Under the pieces are notes generated by a model that searched no databases, was not told the origin of the DNA, and saw only the letters and a program-made list of their open reading frames with translations. Source: Lachnospiraceae bacterium (GTDB taxonomy: Bacteria; Bacillota; Clostridia; Lachnospirales; Lachnospiraceae). Taken from it: DNA of 23,769 bases. Below, piece after piece: positions 15,625 to 21,773 of the stretch. The position numbers were made by a program, and so were the translations under genes. Numbering within the stretch: the first letter of the stretch is position 1; each line of letters opens with the position of its first letter. The stretch is from positions 1 through 23,769 of the forward strand of contig VSNO01000061.1 in the NCBI GenBank assembly GCA_009774375.1, read 5' to 3'.

Positions 15625-16348
15625 TGAAAACCACCTCCATATCACCTGGATTTTTTCTCTGATGATCTCTTACCGTCTGGACTGCTATCTCGGCGGCCGC
15701 TTCATTTGGAAAATGAAATTCTCCCGTAGAAATGCAGCAAAAAGCAACACTTTTCAACTGATGTTCTGCCGCAAGCTCCAGACAGGACCGGTAACAGTCC
15801 GCTAACAGGTCCCGATCCCTTTGCGTGACTTCCCCGTAGATGATTGGACCGACCGTATGGAGAACGTAACGGCAGGGAAGATTATAGGCTCCTGTTATTT
15901 TGGCTTTTCCCGCAGGCTCCTTCACTTTCTGCTTTTCCATGATACGGGAACATTCCAGGCGAAGCCCGATACCGGCGGCAGAGTGAATGGCATTGTCAAT
16001 ACACCCGTGACAGGGAACAAAACAGCCCAGCATAGCGCTGTTCGCAGCATTTACAATAGCGTCTACCGACAAGCGTGTTATGTCGCCCTGCCACAGATAG
16101 ATCCCGGACTTTTCAAACGGGATATCCGCTAAAGACACGATGCCTTTCCCGTTTTTTTCCTCCTGCAGATATTCGTCCTGTATTTTCAGAAAATCATTTG
16201 TAACTGCTCTTGGCGGACGAACATTCATAAGAACGCGCAGGAAACGCTTCCGCGCGGTATCCTCCGCAGGAATATCTATAGATCTCAGTTCCCCATTTTC
16301 CTTTATGAGATATTGGATCAGATAAAGAAGTCTTTCTTGCTGTGTCAT
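15569..16348 (-). CDS. Zinc-type macrodomain protein-ADP-ribose hydrolase
   Basis: The 259-residue protein has an N-terminal helical region (1-75) and a macrodomain (about 80-255). Visible motifs are GDIT at 88-91, the ADP-ribose loop IVNAANSAMLGC (98-109), FVPCHGCIDNAIH (110-122) with Cys109, His114 and Cys116 as probable zinc ligands, and ISTGEFHFP (206-214). This is the zinc-dependent macrodomain type that removes ADP-ribose added by SirTM in Staphylococcus and Streptococcus. AGGAGG five bases before ATG 16348 supports the start. Its 3' end overlaps the SirTM gene by 56 bp, so writer and eraser should be produced in a coupled ratio. It is divergent from the HxlR regulator gene, which may control it. 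Confidence 0.92.
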   Translation of the reverse strand: MTQQERLLYLIQYLIKENGELRSIDIPAEDTARKRFLRVLMNVRPPRAVTNDFLKIQDEYLQEEKNGKGIVSLADIPFEKSGIYLWQGDITRLSVDAIVNAANSAMLGCFVPCHGCIDNAIHSAAGIGLRLECSRIMEKQKVKEPAGKAKITGAYNLPCRYVLHTVGPIIYGEVTQRDRDLLADCYRSCLELAAEHQLKSVAFCCISTGEFHFPNEAAAEIAVQTVRDHQRKNPGDMEVVFNVFKDCDYEIYRRLLGSE

Positions 16349-16379
16349 AACATCCTCCTTTTTTTCGATTTCAAGATTC

Positions 16380-16438
16380 CGTTTGCGGCTTGTTTTTTCC
16401 CGCCTGCAAGATTATAATATATCCGTAGGGCGCAAACG
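16380..16438. promoter_or_regulatory. Divergent promoter region, macrodomain-SirTM / HxlR
   Basis: For the HxlR direction TTGTTT (16390-16395) and a consensus TATAAT (16413-16418) are 17 bases apart. On the opposite strand another TATAAT overlaps it (16416-16411), though its -35 is poor. An 8-bp inverted repeat CGTTTGCG (16380-16387) / CGCAAACG (16431-16438) brackets the promoter and could be operator half sites. A second repeat GCAC-N6-GTGC lies at 16447-16460 in the HxlR leader. Operator roles are inferred. Confidence 0.6.
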
Positions 16439-16506
16439 TAAAGTAAGCACTTTATTGTGCCGTAGTTACCAGAAGGAAACTATTGTGAAGAAATGGGGGA
16501 TTTTTG

Positions 16507-16830
16507 ATGGAAAAAAATTTACCTGCCTGCCCGGTAGAAACCACTTTAATGCTGATCAGCGACCGATGGAAGGTTCTTATCATCCGTGACCTGCTGGAAG
16601 GTACCAAGCGTTTTGGAGAGTTAAAAAAGTCCGTCGGAAACATCTCACAAAAAGTACTGACTGCCAATCTGCGCTCAATGGAAGACAGCGGACTGCTTAC
16701 CCGCAAAGTTTATCCCGAAGTACCGCCGCGGGTGGAATACACACTTACTGAAACAGGACTGAGCTTAAAACCGATCTTGGACGCGATGTCTTCATGGGGA
16801 ACAGAATATAAAAAGAAAAGCAGTGGATGA
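16507..16830 (+). CDS. HxlR family transcriptional regulator
   Basis: The 107-residue protein is a winged helix regulator of the HxlR (DUF24) type. It shows the typical opening with CPVE (Cys8), ISDRWKVLIIRDLLEGTKRFGELKKSVGNISQKVLTANLR as the DNA-binding core, and a PPRVEYTLTETG wing. In several members the N-terminal cysteine senses quinones, aldehydes or hypochlorite by thiol chemistry; Cys8 occupies that place. ATG 16507 has GGGGGA upstream; a TTG at 16504 is less likely. The gene diverges from the macrodomain-SirTM operon across a shared promoter with overlapping -10 elements, so autoregulation and control of the ADP-ribosylation pair are the natural hypotheses. Confidence 0.9.
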   Translation: MEKNLPACPVETTLMLISDRWKVLIIRDLLEGTKRFGELKKSVGNISQKVLTANLRSMEDSGLLTRKVYPEVPPRVEYTLTETGLSLKPILDAMSSWGTEYKKKSSG

Positions 16831-16842
16831 GCATTTACAGAG

Positions 16843-16877
16843 ACACCCCATGCGCTCACTTCCTCCGCATGGGGTGT
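16843..16877. terminator. Perfect 12-bp hairpin between convergent genes
   Basis: ACACCCCATGCG (16843-16854) and its exact reverse complement (16866-16877) enclose an 11-base loop. It lies 12 bases after the HxlR stop and about 14 bases beyond the isomerase stop, where a bidirectional terminator is expected. There is no good T tract on either strand, so terminator function is tentative. Confidence 0.5.
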
Positions 16878-16891
16878 ACACTCACAGTTCA

Positions 16892-17728
16892 CTATGCATT
16901 CCGATAAATTTCAGAAATATAGTTCAGCGCCGCCACCGCATTGTCCGGTCTGGTATCCTCGAGCGTGGCATGCATATAAGGCTTTTCCTTCTTCATATAA
17001 GGCATGATCCTGTCCCAGTGGCACTGTCCCTGTCCTACAGGTACGGACACCAGTCTGCCATCCGTTATGGCAAAATCCTTCACATGCAGCACCGCGACAT
17101 CTTTCCCGAGCAGCTCGATCGCCTCGTCGATAATCTCGTCCTGTTTTTCATAATTATAGATCTCCAAAAGATTTACCGGATCTAAGATGATCCGGAGATT
17201 CGGGGATCCGATCTCATCGAGCACCCGCCTTGCGCGGACAGGATTGCACACGATATGCCGCACGACCGGCTCGATCGCCACAAGCCCCCCCATCTGCTCT
17301 GCGTACTTTACGACAGGTCTGAGATTCCTGATAAAGATCTGCAGGGACTCTTCATTCCAGCACGCCTCCTCGAACTTGTATTCCACATTGGGCGCGCCGG
17401 TCTCCGTGCCGACCACGCCCGCGCCGAGATGCGCCGCAAAGCGTATATTTGCCATATATTTCTCCTGCGCTGCCTTTAACTGCGCGGCGTCAGGAGTCGC
17501 CAGGTTCAGATAGCAGCCAAGAACTGCACAGTCCAGCTCATATTTGTCAAACAAACGTCTTAAGTACATGGCATAACCAGGTGTAAGCGCTTCCGGCGCC
17601 ACGGAATTTTCGCTGATCACTTTTGACAGCGCTACATGTGCACAGGTAAATCCCTGTTCTTTTACGATCTTTAACCGTTCCTCGACCGGTGCCTGCACGG
17701 CATCGTGTAACCTAATTCCAAACTGCAT
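16892..17728 (-). CDS. Sugar phosphate isomerase/epimerase family (AP endonuclease 2-like TIM barrel)
   Basis: The 278-residue protein has the xylose-isomerase-like TIM barrel fold. Likely metal ligands stand at the ends of strands: Glu153 (VAIEP), Asp183 (ILDPVNLLE), His215 (LHVKDF) and Glu257 (ATLEDT). The family interconverts free or phosphorylated sugars, keto acids or inositols, and the exact substrate cannot be read from sequence. It closes the pectin operon, 16 bp after the methylesterase gene, so a galacturonate- or rhamnose-derived product is a reasonable guess. AGGAGG upstream of ATG 17728 is ideal. No signal peptide is present. A hairpin follows shortly after the stop. Confidence 0.85.
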   Translation of the reverse strand: MQFGIRLHDAVQAPVEERLKIVKEQGFTCAHVALSKVISENSVAPEALTPGYAMYLRRLFDKYELDCAVLGCYLNLATPDAAQLKAAQEKYMANIRFAAHLGAGVVGTETGAPNVEYKFEEACWNEESLQIFIRNLRPVVKYAEQMGGLVAIEPVVRHIVCNPVRARRVLDEIGSPNLRIILDPVNLLEIYNYEKQDEIIDEAIELLGKDVAVLHVKDFAITDGRLVSVPVGQGQCHWDRIMPYMKKEKPYMHATLEDTRPDNAVAALNYISEIYRNA

Positions 17729-17744
17729 TGTTTTTCCTCCTAAT

Positions 17745-18722
17745 CTAAAACCCGATCACATTCTCCCGGGTATACACTGCGGCTTCCGCTTCAGTGAGTA
17801 TTTTCACGAACGGCGCGCGCTGCTTTGTCCCTGCGCCTTCCCCATAGTTGCCATACTCCGCAAAAAACATGGTATCCCACGCTTCTTTATTATCCCAGTC
17901 GTGCCAGCCCTCTTTGCGGATATGCGCGCCGATCTCAGAATGGATGATGACACATCGCGCGAAATTCCTCCACGGCCTGCCAAGGTAAGCGCTCTCAGGC
18001 GGACAATCACTTGTAAAGCGGCAGTCCCGGAACACATAACCGTATCTCTGTCCCTCGTAAGTTGACGGCGCTGTCACGTAACCATTGATCTCGCCCTTCC
18101 GCTGTTTCATGAACAGCTCACAGTTCTCAAAATATGCCGTTGCGCTGCCAAAGATAAAATCAACATTCCCGGCGATATAACAGTCCTTGTACAGATGCCT
18201 GCCCATGCGCCTGGGCGCAAATTCTTTTGGTCCTTTAAAGCCGCCCGTCTGTTTCTCCTTTTTCGGCAGCGGCGCTGTGAAGAGCGTATCCTGATGACCG
18301 TCGAACCGGCAATGTTCGAAGACCAGATGATCCCCGTCCGCATACACCGCGAGTGCCTGTCCGACTTTATTGCCCTGCCCCGCCTCATTGCAGAACGAAA
18401 TGTTATAGGCGTAAAAATGATCCGCGTCGATAAAGACGCTCGGCGTCCGAAAGGTGCCGCGCTTATCACCCTCCGGCATCAGATCCAGCGCCCCGTCCGA
18501 ATAAGTGATCTTCGTCCGTTCTGCGTCCGTGCCGATGAACGAGATATGATCCTGCCTTATCTCAAGGCGTTCTCTGTAAACACCTGGCGCGATATGTATA
18601 ACAACCTCCATCTCCGTATGCGGCAAGGCAGCAGCATACTGCCTTGCCGCCTCAAGCGCGTCGCCGATCCTGACAAACTGCTGTCCGCCGCCGATATCTA
18701 CATACAATTCTCTTTTCTCCAT
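17745..18722 (-). CDS. Pectin methylesterase (CE8), cytoplasmic form
   Basis: The enzyme removes methyl esters from galacturonate residues. The 325-residue product keeps the CE8 active site: GQALAVYADGD with Gln122, CRFDGHQDTLF with Gln144 and Asp145, GNVDFIFGSATAYFENC with Asp188, and YLGRPWR with Arg249. I chose ATG 18722, with AAAGG nine bases upstream; the longer open frame begins inside a repeat region and adds residues unrelated to the family. No signal peptide is visible, so it should act on imported methylated oligogalacturonides in the cytoplasm. It follows the GH105 gene after 118 bp, a gap occupied by duplicated copies of that gene's end, and precedes the isomerase gene by 16 bp. 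Confidence 0.92.
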   Translation of the reverse strand: MEKRELYVDIGGGQQFVRIGDALEAARQYAAALPHTEMEVVIHIAPGVYRERLEIRQDHISFIGTDAERTKITYSDGALDLMPEGDKRGTFRTPSVFIDADHFYAYNISFCNEAGQGNKVGQALAVYADGDHLVFEHCRFDGHQDTLFTAPLPKKEKQTGGFKGPKEFAPRRMGRHLYKDCYIAGNVDFIFGSATAYFENCELFMKQRKGEINGYVTAPSTYEGQRYGYVFRDCRFTSDCPPESAYLGRPWRNFARCVIIHSEIGAHIRKEGWHDWDNKEAWDTMFFAEYGNYGEGAGTKQRAPFVKILTEAEAAVYTRENVIGF

Positions 18723-18746
18723 GATCAAGTGCCTTTCACAAATGAG

Positions 18747-18885
18747 GTTACGCTTTCTCTGCAAACACAAGCTAATGCGGAGCCTACGCATTCTCTTCTT
18801 CCAGTCTCAGCATCTCCGCAAACGCAAGCCTATGCGGAGTCTACACTTTCTCTGCTTCTAATCGCAGCATCTCCGCATAGGCTAG
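18747..18885 (-). repeat. Tandem duplication (57-bp period) of the GH105 gene's 3' end
   Basis: Copy 1 (18885-18829) contains the real C-terminal codons, stop and 12 following bases. Copy 2 (18828-18772) repeats them, including GCGGAGATGCTG and a stop codon, with roughly 20 percent divergence. Copy 3 (18771-18747) is an internally deleted remnant. The period is 57 bases, so the copies share a frame: LAYAEMLRLEAEKV-stop, LAFAEMLRLEEENA-stop, LVFAEKA-stop. Confidence 0.8.
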
Positions 18886-19983
18886 CAGGAATGGTGCGGT
18901 TCCTTTTGCGTCGTCTTTTACGATCGGTTCTGACATATAGTATTCATATGTCCCGTTCCGCCTCGGATTGTCGTCCGGTCCCAGGCCGGCCACGAGACAG
19001 ATGGCGCCAAGGCTCATCTCCCCCTCCACTGTGGAGAGGTATGTATCGCAGATCCCCCTGAAAGCCCTTACACCATTGTCACGGTATGCTTTCGGAAGAT
19101 ATCCCAGGCGTGCCCCCTTCATCAGACAGTACGCCATGATCGAGCTTCCGCTCGTCTCCAGATAATTTTTCTCCCTGCCCGGGAAGTTCGGCACCTGATA
19201 CCACATGCCCTCCGGAGACTGGTATTTCAGCATGGAATCGATCAGCTCCTGATACATTTTCAGCAGATGATCGTATTCGGGATACGCAGTGTCCGCAAGC
19301 GCCAGCGTGTCGAGCAGCGCCATCGAAAACCAGCCAAGCGCCCGGAGCCAGAAATTCTGTGAGAGTCCGGTCTCTTTATCTGCCCAGAACATGAGCCGCT
19401 CAGAGTCATAGGCATGATAGTACAGCCCTGTCTCCCTGTCTTTCTGGTTCCTCTCCACGTTGAAGAACTGCGTGAAGATATCCTTGTAATTCTTCCTGTC
19501 ATTAAAACGGTTTTCATACTCCATGTAATAGGGCTGTGCCATATACAGTCCGTCCAGCCAGACCTGGTTGGGATAGATCTTTTTGTGCCAGAAATTCCCC
19601 TCTTTTGTGCGGGGCATCTCAAGAATCTGCTGGTAGATCTTCTCTGTCGCCCTGGCATACTTTTCCTTGCCAGTCAGGTCATAAAGGGTAAACAGGTTCT
19701 TGCCCTCGTTGATATTGTCAAGATTCAGCTCTTCCTTGCTGTAACCGATGATCGTGCCGTCCTCCTGAATCCGGTGGTCGATATACTTCTCAGCAAACGC
19801 GAAATACTTTTCGTTGTCCGTCACCTTATATAGTTCCAGCAGGGACATGATCATACAGCCGTCGATATAATCCCACGAAGCCTTTTTCCCCGCCCGTATC
19901 TTCTCAATATTCCACACTGGTTCATCCAGCGTGCTCCGGTCGATCAGTTCATTTACATATTTTTCTATGATATCTATTGCCAT
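18841..19983 (-). CDS. GH105 unsaturated galacturonyl hydrolase (YteR-like)
   Basis: GH105 enzymes release the unsaturated sugar from the non-reducing end of pectin lyase products by hydrating its double bond. The 380-residue protein aligns closely with Bacillus YteR: Asp89 in NLDNINEG, Trp142 and Asp144 (general acid) in QVWLDGLYMAQP, His190, and Arg214 with Trp218 in FWLRALGWFS, each one residue past the YteR position as I recall it. ATG 19983 has AAGGAG nine bases upstream; a longer frame to 20040 is not needed. No signal peptide is seen, in line with the cytoplasmic place of the family. It lies 72 bp after the polygalacturonase gene, and its terminal codons are duplicated downstream. Confidence 0.93.
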   Translation of the reverse strand: MAIDIIEKYVNELIDRSTLDEPVWNIEKIRAGKKASWDYIDGCMIMSLLELYKVTDNEKYFAFAEKYIDHRIQEDGTIIGYSKEELNLDNINEGKNLFTLYDLTGKEKYARATEKIYQQILEMPRTKEGNFWHKKIYPNQVWLDGLYMAQPYYMEYENRFNDRKNYKDIFTQFFNVERNQKDRETGLYYHAYDSERLMFWADKETGLSQNFWLRALGWFSMALLDTLALADTAYPEYDHLLKMYQELIDSMLKYQSPEGMWYQVPNFPGREKNYLETSGSSIMAYCLMKGARLGYLPKAYRDNGVRAFRGICDTYLSTVEGEMSLGAICLVAGLGPDDNPRRNGTYEYYMSEPIVKDDAKGTAPFLLAYAEMLRLEAEKV

Positions 19984-20055
19984 GCAGCACAACTCCTTTT
20001 CGCCAAAGTCCCAATGTATAAATTCACCTTTTTTGAACAAATGTTTATCCTCTGA

Positions 20056-21609
20056 TCATTGAACAAACCGGTCAATCCCGTCACTGATCACAGCATCACC
20101 ATTCTGTCCGGTTACCGTAACATTTTTCAGCTCCAACGTCTCAATATTCTTTGCAAAAATACCTGTGTTGGTCTGTTTGTCCACACCGTCCATCATTGCC
20201 GGAACGCCTGCCGTGGGATTCTCCGCAAAAGAAAACGAAGCATTCTCAAACACCACATGATGAATCTTCTGCTCCGGCAGCCCATACAGGTAAGAAGCCG
20301 CAGCATGACAGTTTGTCGCCTTCAGATTCCTGAAAAGAAAATCTCCAAGGTACGGCGTCCTCTCATCCACAGGGTGAAATTCCTTCGACTGCACATAGTC
20401 AGAATGTCCGTCCGCGTCACAGAAGTAAAAAGAGTTCATCACCACCGGCGTCATCACATGATCCATAATAATATTCTCAAACCGGATACCGGTCACGATG
20501 GCATCCCTGCCGCGGCCGCGCCTGGTCTTGATGCGGAGTCCCCGGTCTGTGTGCAGGAACAGGCAGTTCTCGACATTGAGGTTCTTCACGCCGCCTGCCA
20601 TCTCGCTTCCGATGGTGATCGATCCATGCCCGTCACGCATACAGCACTGCCGGATCGTGAGATTCTCCGAAGGCGTCTTATACTTCGCCCCCATGTAGAT
20701 CTTGCCGGATTTGATCGCGATACAGTCATCACCAACGGAAAAATAAACGCCGATGATGTCGACATTTTTGCAGGATTCAGGATCTAAGCCGTCCGTGTTT
20801 GGCGAATCCTTCGGTCCGAGGACAGAGATGCCGATAAACTTCAGATCCTCTGAAAAATACGGGTGAATGTTCCAGGAGGGGCTGTTCTTCACTGTGATGC
20901 CGTGAAGAACAACATTCTTACAGTGGTTCAGAAAGATCATTCTCGGACGCCATGCGATGCGCTTTACTTTGGGATCATGCCACCAGTTTTCGCGGCTTGC
21001 ACAGCCGTCTATCGTCCCCTGTCCTGTGATCACGACATTCTCCACATTGATACCCGTGATGATGCCTGCAAACATATCGAGCGGATCGCCTTCCCATGTG
21101 CCGAGCAGGTATTCTTTTTCCTTGTCAACACACTCGATCTTACCTGGCAGAATCGGGAATTTTGTTCTGTCTGTGAACGCGGAGAGCGTCGCGTCCTTTC
21201 CGATCTCCAGCACCAGATCACTCTTCAGAAAAAGAGGGCAGATCCTGTACACGCCCGCTGGTATGTAAACCCTTCCACCCTTGGGACATGCGTTGATGGC
21301 ACACTGTATAAAGAGCGTATCATCTGTCTCGCCGTCGCCCTTCGCCCCAAAATCCCTGACGTTCAGCGTGACATACTCCTCCGCAGTCGTGACGCTGAAC
21401 GTTTCACTCTCATCAGAACCGCACCTGATCCGTACCTCATATGTGGTCGCCGGCTCCAGCCCGAACACGGTCGCTACGTTCCGGTCGCTCCTCTCCGCAA
21501 GGTTTCCGTTCACATAGATCTCATGTTCCTGTTCTGACGAAAAATAACCGTTTTCCCTGATCTCTACCACAAAACTTGTGGAAGTCCTGTAGATTACATC
21601 GCACTTCAT
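20056..21609 (-). CDS. GH28 polygalacturonase with N-terminal Fn3-like domain
   Basis: The enzyme hydrolyses alpha-1,4-galacturonan or related pectin oligosaccharides by inversion. In its 517 residues an Fn3-like domain (about 1-78, LEPATTYEVRI) precedes a pectate-lyase-3-like segment (NVRDFGAKGDGETDDT, 83-98) and the right-handed beta-helix. All four GH28 motifs are present: NTD 271-273, GDDC with Asp294-Asp295, GHGS with His328, and RIKT at 359-362. I chose ATG 21609, since GGAGG lies five bases before it; the longer open frame to 21684 is probably leader. There is no signal peptide, so substrate is expected to be imported oligosaccharide. It is the first gene of the pectin operon, downstream of a cre site. 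Confidence 0.93.
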   Translation of the reverse strand: MKCDVIYRTSTSFVVEIRENGYFSSEQEHEIYVNGNLAERSDRNVATVFGLEPATTYEVRIRCGSDESETFSVTTAEEYVTLNVRDFGAKGDGETDDTLFIQCAINACPKGGRVYIPAGVYRICPLFLKSDLVLEIGKDATLSAFTDRTKFPILPGKIECVDKEKEYLLGTWEGDPLDMFAGIITGINVENVVITGQGTIDGCASRENWWHDPKVKRIAWRPRMIFLNHCKNVVLHGITVKNSPSWNIHPYFSEDLKFIGISVLGPKDSPNTDGLDPESCKNVDIIGVYFSVGDDCIAIKSGKIYMGAKYKTPSENLTIRQCCMRDGHGSITIGSEMAGGVKNLNVENCLFLHTDRGLRIKTRRGRGRDAIVTGIRFENIIMDHVMTPVVMNSFYFCDADGHSDYVQSKEFHPVDERTPYLGDFLFRNLKATNCHAAASYLYGLPEQKIHHVVFENASFSFAENPTAGVPAMMDGVDKQTNTGIFAKNIETLELKNVTVTGQNGDAVISDGIDRFVQ

Positions 21610-21704
21610 CGCATCCTCCATTCTGACAGAGCCGTGCCCGGACTCTGACGCTACCATGATATACAGCAATGCAACAGTTCGCACCGCACCGTTGCACGCT
21701 CCTA

Positions 21705-21710
21705 TTTATA
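21705..21710 (-). promoter_or_regulatory. Possible -10 element of the pectin operon promoter
   Basis: On the minus strand TATAAA (21710-21705) is a plausible -10, placing transcription start near 21698 and giving a leader of about 90 bases. The base sequence 17 positions upstream (ATTTCT) is a poor -35, as expected for an activator-dependent promoter. The leader contains the inverted repeat TGCAAC/GTTGCA (21670-21675, 21691-21696). Confidence 0.35.
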
Positions 21711-21745
21711 AGATAGCACAAACAGAAAGAAATATCTACCTAAAA

Positions 21746-21759
21746 TGTAAGCGTTTACA
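21746..21759. promoter_or_regulatory. Catabolite-responsive element (cre) for CcpA
   Basis: TGTAAGCGTTTACA fits the cre consensus TGNAANCGNTNNCA at every fixed position and extends to a 16-bp near-palindrome. It is centred about 54 bases upstream of the expected start of the pectin operon and begins 15 bases after the stop of the debranching gene. CcpA control of the pectin genes by preferred sugars is the likely meaning. Confidence 0.75.
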
Positions 21760-21773
21760 TTATTTTTTCAGGA

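Noticed and set aside
18747..18885. CRISPR or MITE interpretation of the 57-bp repeats
   Set aside because: The repeats are copies of the adjacent gene's own 3' end, with no spacers and no terminal inverted repeats.
20059..20787. 242-residue plus-strand frame opposite the GH28 gene
   Set aside because: It runs antisense to the conserved GH28 motifs with no recognisable family.
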